From positions 7,814,524 to 7,878,523 of the forward strand of contig CM048844.1 of assembly GCA_026545765.1 (NCBI GenBank): a stretch of 64,000 nt of DNA, given 5' to 3'. Below, piece by piece: positions 1 to 11,510 of this stretch; within the stretch, counting starts at the first letter, position 1; each line of letters begins with the position of its first letter. A program made the translations under genes and the position numbers. Below the pieces are notes generated by a model. That model saw only the letters and a program-made list of their open reading frames with translations, was not told where the DNA came from and searched no databases. The stretch comes from Plantago major. Its lineage: Eukaryota; Streptophyta; Magnoliopsida; Lamiales; Plantaginaceae.

Positions 1-617
1 AAGCCCTAAAGAAATGAAATTGAACGAAAAGGGAACATACCTAATAGCGCATATGAAGAAGAGGATCGACGAAGAAGAAGCAGAGCAGGCGCACAGAAGA
101 AGAAGAAGAAGAAGAAAAGAGCGCAGTCTGCGCGCAGACACAGTCAAGAAGAAAGAGATCGATTTGTATTTGTGAGTTTAATTCTATTAGGTTTTGATTT
201 AGATAAGATCCATGGACCGATCCAGATTGGTCCGGTCCGGTCTGGACTCAATGGACTCAAATATGTTGGATCAAATTTAATTTATTGGTGGACCGGATCG
301 GACTGGGATAATCTGGGATAATGTCCACGGATCGGACCCAAATCGACAGGCCTAAGATTATCCAAACTTGTCAGAAATTTAAATGCAAAACTCCAATCGA
401 AACGAAAAAAAACCTTCAATCTAGTCTCAAATCGAAGTGAGGAAATCAGCCTGAATCACAATCGTTGGCCGTGACGCCGAGATTGAGGGAGAATCAGGAT
501 TATAGAAAGAATCACATAGCCAAATTTTGGTGAAGACTGATGAGCAGAGATGGGGGTTTTCGAAACAGGTATTTTCCTCTCCTTCATAAAGATGAACAAG
601 AGTCAAGTCTAATAATA
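1..617. other. Left-edge intergenic DNA
   Basis: No coding region is supported here. The first 150 bases hold a purine-rich AAG/AGA tract (about 52-120), which read on the minus strand is CT-rich, like many plant 5' untranslated leaders. A possible splice donor (AG followed by GTATGT on the minus strand, near 35-45) follows it, so this could be the 5' leader of a gene lying left of the window. That is only a guess. About 210-345 is rich in GGTCCGGT/GGACCGGA-type words, a composition seen in dispersed plant repeats. Confidence 0.3.
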
Positions 618-619
618 TA

Positions 620-881
620 CTCCTCCGCCCCGACAATCTAGGCACATATTCCTTTTATGTACGTCCCACGAATTTAGTCTCATTAAAAAAATAGTAAAAA
701 AGTACAATCACTAACTCCCACCATCTCTCTTACTTTTTCCATTCTTTATCATTATATATCTGATCTCTCATACATTTTTCATTCTTTATCATTTATCTCC
801 CCAACAACAAACAATAAACAATTGACTTTCTTACAAACAGTGCCGAAAAGAAATGTGCCCATATTGTCGGGACAGAGGGAG
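620..881. mobile_element. Stowaway-like MITE (Tc1/mariner type)
   Basis: The element is 262 bp and flanked by TA dinucleotides (618-619 and 882-883), the expected mariner target duplication. Its terminal inverted repeats are imperfect: the left arm begins CTCCTCCGCCCCGACAAT, and the reverse complement of the right arm begins CTCCCTCTGTCCCGACAAT. The interior is AT-rich with no coding capacity, as expected of a MITE mobilised in trans. Similar end sequences recur elsewhere in the window. Confidence 0.75.
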
Positions 882-999
882 TAATAGTTTGGGGACCATT
901 TTGTAAAATTAGAAAATAGTGTTCATGTGCCATGTTTGTCTCTCTCAAAATCAGATCTATTTTCGAACAAGGGTAATGTAAATTGGACTTATGGTACTG

Positions 1000-1400
1000 A
1001 CTCTCCGGATATGAGGCTCAATTCAGCCCGTGAATTGCATTCTGGCCCGGGCTGACCATGATTGTAATGGGTAAACCCGTGCACTCACCACCTGATCGAA
1101 AACTATGGAAGTCGAGTAATCCACAACTTATGTCAAAGTTTCAAAACATAGATCACGAGTTCAATTCCAATAGGATTCGAACTTGTGGCCTTCTCTATTC
1201 AATCCAAGATGCAGGTTTCTTAATCGAGCACTGCAATTCACTTTGCGTTCTTTACCTTCTTTGTTTTTACTCTAGTGTTATATGTTAAATGTTCACAATG
1301 ATTAGACATTTATGGATGGGAAATACCAAGTACCAATTGTAAGGCTTGGGGCGGATTCATGAATAAAAATTACTTAGATAGAGTACGCATTAATATTCAT
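1000..1400. repeat. Dispersed repeat, copy R1
   Basis: This segment shares long blocks with 11511-11880 and 12825-13020: a 'gcattctggccc' block, a 'gtcgagta..ccacaa' block, a 'tgcaggtttct' block and a 'caaggcttggg' block. Length differences between copies are small indels. On the minus strand a B-box-like word (AAGTTCGAATCC, about 1167-1178) raises the possibility of a tRNA-derived SINE, but no clear A box or target duplication is visible. The short reading frame across it is not gene-like. Confidence 0.55.
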
Positions 1401-1555
1401 TTCAAATGTCATCTTGAATACTAAAACTTAAAATAGTCCTAGAGATTATGAGAGTCTTGAGATCCTTCTATAATTTATAAGTGGGTTCAATTTCACGAAT
1501 CTTTTGACCCGTTTTTCAATTTCACGGGTTAACGGTTGGGTTTTTAACGGTTTTG

Positions 1556-2563
1556 GTATAAAACCCCTCTTTTCACTTTTTCTCTTCACTTTTCGCCCAT
1601 TTTCTTCTTCCCAGATCGTGTTTAAGCCATTCTCTCCAATTTTTTTATGACAAAATCACTATGAAACCTAGTTTTTCACCTTTCTGCTCGCGATTCCACC
1701 TTCCCCGCCGCCGATTAACACCGTATTCCGCCAATTGCGCCGCTTCCTTTTGTCGGTTTGAAGATCCAACCGCCTAATTCCATTGCCGAGTATGAGCCAA
1801 GCTCTATGTCTCTATATAGAATGGTCCAGAATTTTATCGAAGGCGGTAGCAACGCGAAGCACTCTTCTATGACGTTGCCGGAGAGAGGAGAGAGGTGAGA
1901 GACGAATCCGAGGCAGTGGATGGTAACGATGAGTCTGTTGTTGAATAAATCCAATTTCCAGGTATCTCTCTTATTTTCGTTCGTTTTTAATTTATCAAAG
2001 TTGTTGTTGTTGTTCGTTTATGTAACTTGTATTTTTCCGTTTCATATTTTTGATTTGTTTAGTGTTTCAATGGCGGATTTGAGCACCAATGTTGGTGTTA
2101 ATAGTCCTCTTCCTGCTCCGATTCAACCTGTTGCCGGTGTTTCTGTTAATACCGAGCTTCCTCTCGATGTTTCTCCTATTTCTTCTTCGGAATCTCTACA
2201 GATCGATTGAGAAAATTCAAATCGTAAGTTTTATTCTCTCGATTAACGTTTTTGGACTGAATTTCATTCTATTTTAGTGTTTTCGAGTTGATTCAAGTGT
2301 TCGTTTGTGTTGTATGTGTTGTTCTTAATGGCAGATCTGAACTAGCTCCAAGTAAGGATGACATTTCACCTGCTCGAAATCCTGGACTTATCTCTCCAAC
2401 ACCACTGACTGAAGCTCATGGACTTGCCGGAGCTGACGACGTTTCTCCTAGTCACTCGCTTAGTGACCAAGTGAGTTCGATTTCGTTTTCAGATCGTGAT
2501 TTCGTTCATTTTCGTACAAATCTGGAATTGCATTGCTTGTTTAAACTTGATCTGTTAATCTAG
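1556..2563 (+). other. Weak gene-like fragment, unidentified
   Basis: I do not recognise this. A TATA-like word (ggtataaaacc, about 1555-1565) precedes a CT-rich leader. A reading frame from ATG 2071 encodes 46 residues rich in Ser, Pro, Val and Leu before an in-frame TGA. A possible donor (AATCGTAAGT, about 2222) and acceptor (GGCAG, about 2335) lead to a second Ser/Pro-rich exon-like stretch ending near a donor-like GTGAGT at about 2470. The frames cannot be joined cleanly because the TGA lies before the donor. It could be a decayed gene or a gene fragment carried by a transposon. Confidence 0.25.
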
Positions 2564-2717
2564 GTTGCCAATTAGGTTTTACTTTAGGGCAAATGTTCTT
2601 CCATAGTGAACATGAAGGTGTTTTTGTCCAGTAATTGGGGATAATTGTGCTTCTTTGTGTCTCTTATTGATTGAAAATGAATCATGAGCAGGAAAGAATT
2701 CAAATGTATGTTCAAGT

Positions 2718-3440
2718 GAGTTATGCAGTTTGTTTGTCTATTGTTGTAGTGTAATAATCTATTGTTATGGTACAATTGTGTATGACAGTTGCCAAATAAT
2801 TGAATGTCTGTGTGAATATGCTCATGAATGTGTCCATTGAGTCTCATGCTAGTGTGAGGAATGTGCCTGACAAGCGAATGAGTTATGCAACTTGGTTGTC
2901 TATTGTTGTGCTGTAATAGTCTATTGTTATGGTAAAATTGTGTATGACAGTTGCCAAATAGTTGAATGACTGTGTGAATATGCTCATGAGTGTGTCCATT
3001 GAGTCCCATGCTAGTGTGAACATTGTCCCTGACAAACCAGTGAGTTATGCAGATTGGTTGTCTATTGTTGTAGTATAATAGTCTATTGTTATGGTAAAAT
3101 TGTGTATGACAGTTGCCAATGAGTTATGCAGCTTGGTTGTCTATTGTTGTAGTGTAATAGTCTATTGTTATGGTAAAATTGTGTATGACAGTTGTTAAAG
3201 AGTTGAATGAATGTGTGAATATGCTCATGAGTGTGTCCATTGAGTCCCATGCTAGTGTGAGCATTGTCCCTGACAAGCCAGTGAGTTATGCAGCTTGGTT
3301 GTCTATTGTTGTAGTGTAATAGTCTATGTTTTTGGTAAAATTGTGTATAACAGTTGCCATTGAGTTATGCAGCTTGGTTGTCTATTGTTGTAGTGTGATA
3401 GCCTATGTTTATACTGTAATTGTTGATTGTTAAGGGTAAA
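2718..3440. repeat. Minisatellite with 162-bp and 79-bp units
   Basis: Units start with GAGTTATGCA at 2718, 2880, 3042, 3121, 3283 and 3362, giving spacings of 162, 162, 79, 162 and 79 bp. The 79-bp unit is the first half of the 162-bp unit: it jumps from 'gacagttgcca' directly to the next GAGTTATGCA. Long reading frames across the array are by-products of the repeat and have no family resemblance. Confidence 0.85.
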
Positions 3441-3960
3441 TTGGTGATGCCTATGTTTATGCTTCATTTTTTCTTCGATTATTATGTATGAATAGCCTAT
3501 GTTTATACTGTAATTGTTGATTGTTAAGGGTAAATTGGTGATGCCTATGTTTATGCTTCATTTTTGCTTCGGTTATTATGCTTCATTTTTACTTCGATTA
3601 TTATGTATGAATAGCCTATGTTTATACTGTAATTGTTGATTGTTAAGGGTAAATTGGTGATGCCTATGTTTATGCTTCATTTTTTCTTCGGTTATTATGC
3701 TTCATTTTTGCTTCGATTATTATGTATGAATAGCATATGTTTATACTGTAATTGTTGATTGTTACGGGTAAATTGGTGATGCCTATGCTTATACTGTAAT
3801 TGTTGATTGTTAAGGGTAAATTGGTGATGTCTATGTTTATGCTTCATTTTTGCTTCGGTTATTATGCTTCATTTTTTTCCTTCGATTATTATGTATGAAT
3901 AGCCTATGTTTATACTGTAATTGTTGATTGTTAAGGGTAAATTGGTGATGCTTGAATATA
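3400..3960. repeat. Second minisatellite block
   Basis: The word TTTATACTGTAATTGTTGATTG (or a near copy) begins at about 3408, 3502, 3621, 3740, 3788 and 3909, giving units of 94, 119, 119, 48 and 121 bp. The length differences come from gain or loss of an inner 'ttatgcttcatttttgcttcgg' sub-repeat. The block abuts the 162/79-bp array and shares the 'gatagcctatg' junction with it. Confidence 0.8.
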
Positions 3961-5508
3961 GGTATTTTATTTCATCTTTTGAAAAAAAATATTGTTTAGG
4001 TTTTTATGTAAGTTGTGTATGTCTATATGTAAATTGTTGATGTTGGTTTTTTTTTTTTTGTTGCATATAGTAGGTTTTCGTAAAAATGGTGGTTGAATGA
4101 TTGATGATAAAGATGGAGGCGTGGGTGGAGGAGTTGGCGAACAAGTCAAGGGTGTTTTTTTTTTGTTTGCGAGGATGAATGTAGTTTGAATATAGTGATT
4201 TTAAATTTTTTGTATTGTTTCTTATGTAATGACATTTTATTGATTGATGAATGAAATTGATTTCTATGTTTATTTTATAAATATTGAGTTTTTTTAGATA
4301 AATAGTTTGTTATCAATAATTTTACACTAAACATAGACAATTATATACCAAACATAAGCAATTTGTCCCAAAGTATCAATATGATTGGATGGACACATAA
4401 AAGCGGGTTGTGTATTATAAGGGAAAAATGTGGGTCGACCCGGGTCAACCCGCAAAAAAAATCATATTGTATAGTTTTATGTATAAATTGTATATATTTG
4501 TCTATTATGTAGGACTCTCAAGGACTCTCATTATATTGTGGACTCTCAGGAGACGGACTCCATCTTGAAAAAAAATTCTTTTGGTACCCTTTAAATTTGG
4601 TCCAATTATAGATTCAACTCCCTATTTCGAAGATTTACAGTTTCGTCCAAAAAATGAACGTGAGAATTTTTCTAATTACATGCAAGTCCAAAAGTCAACA
4701 TGCATGATGAGATGGATCTGCGTTTTGCTGATGTGGAGTGGAAAGTTGAAAATATTCACCAAAATGCCATTGAATATTTTTATTTTACACTTTCTTTAAT
4801 TCTTTATCCCTATTTTCTTTTATTTTTCCTTTTCATTTTTTTTCAGTTTGAAAATTTGCAACCCAAGTCCTTGGAAGAAATCAAATTCTCAACTGGCCAC
4901 CAACTGATTTTTCAAAAACTTCAAACAGGTCCCAACTACCAAGATCAAAGCTAAATCCCATCTCCGGCGGAGGTATAATATCGGAGCTATAATCAACCAA
5001 TTCGGAGTTGTAAATTGGGGCTGATTGCAGCTCCGAATTGAGGTTGAAATCAGCTCCGATTTGGGGTTGATTCGGAGCTTTAATCATTGATCGGATGAAA
5101 TCACTCGTCTGAATGTCACCTCCGGCATATTCACCGGAAAGAAAAGAAAAGAATAAAGGAGGAGGAGGAAGAAGAAGGAGAAGAAGGGAAGGAGGAAGAG
5201 GATATGGGTTTTATTGAAATTTTGATTTTACCTTTTCATTTATTTTATTAAAGTTTTAAATTTCATTATGTTTTTGCTTTTTCTTTATAATTTTGGGCAA
5301 AAATTTTCCAACTGGACAGAGAGAGAAATGACATGGCATTGTTGGTCAACGGGAGGGGGTATCTGTAATTGTTTCAAATTCGGGGATGAATCTGTTTCGA
5401 GGGCCAATTGCAGGGGTAGTGTATGTAATTTTCCCATAATAATAATATATATTAAAACACCAATAGGCGTGCAGTAAGCATATTCTATCTAGTACATGAT
5501 GAAGTTAT
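3961..5508. other. Intergenic, repeat-like
   Basis: No supported gene. The segment at 4500-5440 has the look of a non-coding dispersed element. A GA-rich tract (about 5138-5200) contains GGAGGA/AGAAGA runs. A 68-residue minus-strand frame near 4881-5087 repeats 'tcggagct'-type words and resembles no family I know. Confidence 0.3.
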
Positions 5509-5675
5509 CTACCACGGGTGTATATTCTTACGTTGAAACCAAATTCCATTGCTAAATGCTTCATACAGGCAAGCATCTTCGCGGCAGGGTTCAAAGAACT
5601 TTTTGGCATCAAACACGGTTATACCGGCAGTCTTAGAACCCCATGCAAAGTTACACCAGAACAATGTAATAAAAG

Positions 5676-5815
5676 TGTAAGATTATAAGAATATATTTCT
5701 TATTATTGGATTCAATGATGAGTACATGTATTTATACAATGTGATAACTTGATCACCAAGTATTCTAATCTAAGTCTAATCTAACTAGGATTCTAGATAT
5801 ATACATATTCTAACA
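5676..5815 (-). repeat. Copia-1 3' LTR
   Basis: This 140-bp LTR (TGTAAG...CTAACA) matches 10287-10426 at 139 of 140 positions; the single difference is G versus A in 'ttcta(g/a)atat'. It is left-flanked by the target duplication AAAAG and right-flanked by the polypurine tract of the minus-strand element. Confidence 0.93.
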
Positions 5816-7480
5816 CACCCCCGCAGTCGAAGCGGGAGGCTTGCGAATGCTTAGACTGTCACGAAAATCATCAAAGAGAATCTTCGGAAGTCCCTTAGTA
5901 AAAATGTCGTGTCGATAACGAGTGGGGACATGTAAGACTCGAACTTCACCTCGGCAACCTTTTCGCGGATGAAGTGTATATCTATCTCTATGTGATGCGT
6001 TGATGTTGAATTTGGATTAGGACAAGTAAATAGCACTAACATTGTCACAAACGATGCAGCGTTGCTTTATGAACCGGAAAGTGCGATTAGAAGTAAATTA
6101 CGGAAGCCAACAAGATTCGAAACAACATTAGCAACACCGCGATATTACCTTGACCTTTGGAGCGAGAAAGAGTGGGTTGTCATAGAAGACCAAGAGATGA
6201 GATTATCACCAAGAAAAACAATAACGGAAGTGGATCGCCTAGTATCGACAACCACCCGGTCGACATCCGTATAGGAAGTCAAGGTGTCCACTCGCGATTT
6301 ATATAATTGCAATCAAAGTCCTTGGTTCCTTGAATGTAGCGTATAATACGCTGAGAGCATTCATGATCAACCCGAGGATCGTGCATGTGAAGACACACCT
6401 GTTGAACCGCATAAGAGATATCCGGACGAGTGAATGTGAGATACTGAAGAGCACCAGCAAGTTGACGATATGTGGTGGGATCAGCGAATGGAGGAGCATC
6501 CGAGGAGCTGAGTTTACATTTAGTGTCGAAATGGTGTTTGCGATGGAAGCGAGGTTGACATGCACTCTATCAAGAATCTAAATCGCATATTGTTTCTGGG
6601 ATAGAAATAAACCGTCCTTGTTTCGAGTTACAACGATACCCAAGAAGTAACTAAGAGGACCAAGGTCCTTCATAGCAAATTCGGCACTTAAGAAGGCCAT
6701 AATCGAGCTGCGAAGAGTGTCAGTGGATGCAGTGAGAATAATATCGTCAACATAGAGAAGAATATAGGAAATGTCGAACCATTTGGTAGATAAACAATGA
6801 ATGGTCAACTTTGCTGAGAGAAACCAATGCATAATATGGTCAAGTTACTGGTACCAATCCCTAGGTGCTTGCTTCAATCCGTAGAGAGATTTCTTCAGTA
6901 AACAAACATGGTCAGGAAATCTCGAGTCTCGGAACCCCAAAGGCTGATGCATGTAGACGGTTTCTGTAAGGTTACCGTGAAGAAACGCTTTCTTAACGTC
7001 AAGTTGGTGAATTGGCCAAGATCGAGATCTCGCAATGCTAAATGCAGTGCGAATAGAGGCTGGCTTGACGACAGGACTGAATGTCTCATCACAATCAACA
7101 CCTTTCTGCTGAGATCGACCATCACCTACAAGACGAGCCTTATGTCGCTCAAAAGAACCGTCAGATTTCTTTTTATGACGAAAAATCCACATAGATCGAA
7201 TAATATTTGCATTCTGTGGATTAGGAACTAACTCCCAAGTCTTATTATCAATAAGAGCATTATATTCATCAAGCATTGCGGATTTCCAATTCGGGTCGGT
7301 TAAAGCATGGACGGGATTATGAGGAAGAGGTGAAAAATCGCAGGAGGAGGCAAAGTTAACGAAATTTGGACCATAGTATTTCGGATTCAATACGCGAGGC
7401 CGGGTGGAGGTAACGGTTGGCCTGGACTGGTCCGAACCGGTTTGGGGGAGGAGTCGATGCCTTGATGGGGGCGTAACTTG

Positions 7481-7556
7481 GAGGGTCGGCACGCTCAGGT
7501 GGAGCAGAACCGGCTGGAGGGTCGGCACGCTCAGGTGGAGCAGAACCGGAAGGAGG
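7481..7556 (-). repeat. Short tandem repeat inside Copia-1 pol
   Basis: A unit containing 'gagggtcggcacgctcaggtg' occurs twice in succession. On the coding strand it gives two copies of the word GSAPPERADPP in the variable linker between integrase and reverse transcriptase. It is a local duplication in a low-constraint region. Confidence 0.6.
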
Positions 7557-10286
7557 GCAGGTTGTGCAGTTAGGTAGAACGATGGGAAGGAGAGGCGGTT
7601 GCCCGATGAGGGCGAGAACGGTTGGTCGAATGACCGGATCAAGCATATGATGAAGAATGGCGGGTTCGATTCACGAATCCAAATACCGTATGTGTTCGAG
7701 TTTGGCGTGCGGTGTGGAAAAAGGGAAAGTGGTTTCGTCAAAACGACATGTCGAGACAAATATCTTACGACTAGAGATCTCATAACACTTGTATCCCCGA
7801 TGATCGGAAGGATACCCGTAAATACACACGGACCGAACGAGCTTGGAGTTTGTTTATAGTGGGGATGGGAAGAGGGAAAACAAAGACAACCAAAAACACG
7901 AAGATGGTTATAGCTTGGAAGTTTGTTGTAGAGAATTTGAGTAGGGGAGGAAGAGTTAAGCACCTTCGAGGGAAGGATGTTGAGAAGATAAGTTGCGGTG
8001 GCAAGTGCATGATGCCAAAAGGTAGGTGGCATGGATGCGTGAGCAAGAAGTGTCCGGATTATATTGTTTAGGGAACGAATATGCCTTTCGGCTTTGCCGT
8101 TTTGAGATGAAGTGTGAGGACAAGAAAAACGGAAGTGAATACCGTTAGTTTGGGCAAAGGAGTGAAATAGACCATTGTCAAATTCCTTGCCATTATCACA
8201 TTGTATATTCTTAATAGAAGTATTGAAATGGGTGCGAACAAAGGCATGAAACATAGTGAAGATAGCATACACTTGAGATTTCTTAGAGATAGTAAAGGTC
8301 CATAAAAACTTAGAAAAATCATCAAGAAAAAGCACATAATAGCGGTGTCCGCTTGAGCTAGCTATCGGAGAAGTCCAGAGTTCACTATGCACAATATCAA
8401 AGGGAGAAGTAGTGTTTGACAATGAATTATGAAATGGCAATTTTATTTGTTTCCCCAAAGAACATGAGGGACAAAACTGATGTTTAAGAGCATTACAATG
8501 AATATAATTCTTGCTAGAGAGAGATCGAAGAGTAGTCTCTCCCGGATGCCCTAAATGACTATGCCATAAAGCAGGAGAAGAAACCGAAAAAGCAGAATTG
8601 AAGTGGGTGGCTTACGTGTTGGGGTGGACTGGAGAGAGGTCACCGGTGCTATATCACATCTCATGATTCGTTTCCCCGTCTGTAAATCCTTGACAGAAAA
8701 GCCAGACGGGTCAAATTCAATAGAAACAGAGTTATCGATGGTAAATTTGCGAACAGGGATGAGGTTTTTGACAAGGTTAGGGGTATGTAACACGTTTTTC
8801 AAGAGAAGAGGAGGGTGGGGCTGAGAGAAAGAAGTGTTACCATAACCTTTAATTGGAATCATATGACCATTACCAACAACAACTTGACGATTATAAGTGC
8901 TCGAATTGAAATAAGAAGAGAGAGTACCTTTGTCGGGTGTCATATGGGAAGAAGCACCGGTATCCATGTACCAGTTAGCATCCGGAGGAGTAAGTCCCAA
9001 GGTATGCATGGCTGCCTCGACGTTAGTTGGTGATGCACCAGAGAAGAATGCACAGTGGTTAGTGACGAGGACGAGAAGTCTCTGGCGGGGAGGCGGCGAG
9101 GATCTGACGGAGCCGTAGGATATGGGCAAGATGGCGGAGACCACGGCTGCCAAGGCCAGCCGTATGATTGCCATGGCGTGGTAGGCTGGGGAGGCTGCCA
9201 AGGTTGGGAGGAGGTCCCGGTTGGCTGTTCGAAATTGCTGCCACGGTTTTGGCGGTTTGGACCACCTTTGGGGTTGTTCTTCTTGTTTTTGGAGTTAGGG
9301 TACCTGCCAGAAGGAATAGAAGAAGAAGGAGAGATAACAGGGTTTGAGTTATTTCCAGAAGTGGTACTACCAGAAGAGATCAAAAGAGCCGAGCCACCGG
9401 CTTCTTTGTTGGCACGATGCTTGAGGGTGCGTTCCGCTAATTTGATGCGAGAACGAACACTTTCAAAGGAAGGGAGAGGATCCTGATTTTGCACATAGTC
9501 CACGGTGCCAGAATATGCCTCAGTTAAGCCACTGAGAAGACGGAGAACAAGACGGCTAGGAGAGACCTCTATACCCACGTCGGCAAGCCTATTGGCTAAT
9601 GACTTGACATGATTGCAATAAGCCTCGGCAGAAGGGAAGTTGTCGAGGCGGACGTCAGCGAGTTCCTCTTCAAGATGGGTAGCTCGAGAACCTTTGTTAT
9701 CCATGAATATCTGTTCAAGACGGGACCAAGCAGCAGCAGCCGTATCGTTCTTGACAAGAATGGCATGAAGAATGTCAGAAGAGACTGTTGCATAGATCCA
9801 CTGTAATACGACGGCATCAAGTCGATCATAGAGATCAACATCGGCTTCTTTGAGAGCCTTGATTTTGGCGATGGCGGTTTCTTCATCGGAGGATGATGTG
9901 ATGCATAAGGTTATGCACCCGTGCTTGAACACGGAATAACGTGACCAAGAATGATACATACCGGTCTCATGATCCAATGTGATGGGAATCGAGGAGCGGA
10001 CGTTGGTGATAGAGAGCGGGATGAAACTTGGGTGATTGATCGGACATGGTGGGTGCGAAAAGCTGCTCGAGAAGAGGAGAATTTATCGATTTAGCGTGAG
10101 GCTAAGTCGATGTTGTGTGGAGGCGTGAGGCGGAAGCAGAAGCAGGCGAGCTTTTTGGCGTGAGGCGGAACACAAGGAGACAAGGAAGAAAGGGAGAGGC
10201 TGTTTGCGGCGTGAGGCGGAAGCGAGGAAGAAGGAGGATCGAGCATGGCGGCTAGCGGAAGAGAGGGACCGATGTTGATGATACCA

Positions 10287-10426
10287 TGTAAGATTATAAG
10301 AATATATTTCTTATTATTGGATTCAATGATGAGTACATGTATTTATACAATGTGATAACTTGATCACCAAGTATTCTAATCTAAGTCTAATCTAACTAGG
10401 ATTCTAAATATATACATATTCTAACA
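10287..10426 (-). repeat. Copia-1 5' LTR
   Basis: This is the 140-bp partner of 5676-5815. The adjoining plus-strand word ATACCA is the complement of the primer-binding site; the right flank is the second AAAAG target duplication. At 140 bp the LTRs are unusually short for a full-length copia element. Confidence 0.93.
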
Positions 10427-10657
10427 AAAAGGTTTTTCGCAGAATGTGAAGTTGTACTCCTGGTCTTTTTTCAGAGAATGTTTGCCTAGATCGTCGTCTC
10501 CTGATTTGCAGTGTACTACCAAAGGCTTAGAACCAGAAGGAAGACTATTGAGGAGACGAACTGTAACTGAGTTGGCAAGAAAGCAAGTCTTGCTCTCCAC
10601 AAAATTCACACAGGTTGCGGAAACTATGAGAGTAATTAGAAGGAATGTGTAATTCGT

Positions 10658-11510
10658 AATGAATTAATACGTGAAACAATTCGAGAATGATTTGTTACTG
10701 ATTTTTGTCTTAATCTATAGTGTGTATATAACTATATATAGTTGAAGATGTCTTACATAATTTAATTCTTGTGATCTTCATAATGCAAATTCAGAATAAT
10801 AGTTAATGCTGGTGATATGGTGTTACAAGAACAACTTTAATGACTATCATTTTCCCATGTGTATTTAAGGTCAATTTGTCCATTTCTTTTAAATGATTAA
10901 TCTCTAATTGTAGGAAGAATGATTTACTTCCATTTTTATTGAATCGGCAAAAGGAGGAAGCTAATGAACTAATTCTTCTAAATTGAAAACCATAAATATA
11001 TACTTTATAAAAAAAAAAAACTCGTTATATTAATAAAAATTTGGATGAAAATTACAAATTAGTGTCACGCTCAAATCTTTACTACCTATTTTATTTACAA
11101 TTTAGGCTTTGTTCTCTTCGTCTACACTGAACTGAATTATAGTATAAAATATAACTAAACAAACCTAAACTGAACTGAACTGAATGAATTTACAGACGAA
11201 GAGAACAAAGCCTTAGTGTCTATGTGTCTAATATTCAGATTTGTCATCAATTAAATATAATACCTGCTCCAAGGTACCATTACAAGCATATAAACTTGTG
11301 GTGCTCTTTGATCACCATATAGAACATTACGATCATCATCATACTATTCAACAACAATGATACTATAATTAAAATAAAAAATAAAAAAATAATCAATGGT
11401 GTTTATACACAATACTTGATTTCTTGATAACTTAGTCAACTAGAAGTACATGATAATTGGATTATTAGAAAGTTAGAGATTTGGTACGAAACTTCTACGA
11501 GAAAGACAAA
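10658..11510. other. S-protein copy A upstream region
   Basis: About 10658-10920 is homologous to the upstream region of the intact S-protein copy (12342-12620): shared 'tttgttactg', 'ttacataatttaattcttgtgatcttc' and 'tggtgatatggtgtta' blocks show that the promoter was duplicated with the gene. A TATA-like run (tatataactatatata) lies near 10724-10740. The remainder is AT-rich; about 11104-11215 holds an imperfect inverted repeat: the reverse complement of 'aggctttgttctcttcgtc' recurs at its right end, a hairpin MITE-like structure. Confidence 0.5.

Larger units (their letters stand above)
5676..10426 (-). mobile_element. Complete Ty1-copia LTR retrotransposon (Copia-1)
   Basis: The element is 4,751 bp in minus orientation. 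LTRs are 140 bp each (5676-5815 and 10287-10426), begin TG and end CA, and differ at one base. Just inside the right (5') LTR the minus strand reads TGGTATCATCAACATC, a primer-binding site of the initiator-tRNA-Met type. Inside the left (3') LTR is a purine tract ending GCGGGGGTG. Domains on the minus strand, in copia order, are gag (about 9977-9200), protease (WYMDTGASSHM, about 8890-8950), integrase (about 8400-7950), reverse transcriptase (LYVDDIIL near 6750) and a C-terminal RNase H tail (HIEIDIHF near 5980). Gag, protease and integrase/RT lie in three different frames, and a TAA follows the RT word RDWYQ at 6845, so it cannot make its own full polyprotein. Gag has a Trp/Pro-rich tail and no visible CCHC knuckle. 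It interrupts an S-protein gene. Confidence 0.93.
5509..10657 (-). pseudogene. S-protein homologue copy A, split by a copia element
   Basis: This is a plant self-incompatibility S1-type small secreted protein gene (SPH family), left copy of a tandem pair with 11949-12341. The 5' part lies at 10432-10657 and the 3' part at 5509-5675. Between them a copia element (5676-10426) sits with a 5-bp target duplication AAAAG (5671-5675 and 10427-10431). Counting one TSD copy, the two parts total 393 bp, exactly the length of the intact neighbour, with the frame unbroken to the TAG stop. The initiator ATG of the neighbour is ACG here (10655-10657), preceded by an in-frame TAA two codons upstream, so the normal start and signal peptide are lost independently of the insertion. 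Conserved Cys and the FEPCR-type C-terminal segment are still present. SPH proteins are thought to act as apoplastic signals; this copy is very probably dead. Confidence 0.88.

Noticed and set aside
1556..2563. A complete protein-coding gene here
   Set aside because: The best frame hits a TGA before the candidate donor and no downstream exons with a family resemblance were found; kept only as a weak fragment.
2584..3009. 141-codon minus-strand frame rich in His and Asn
   Set aside because: It follows the 162-bp minisatellite and its protein repeats with the same period; it is a by-product of the array.
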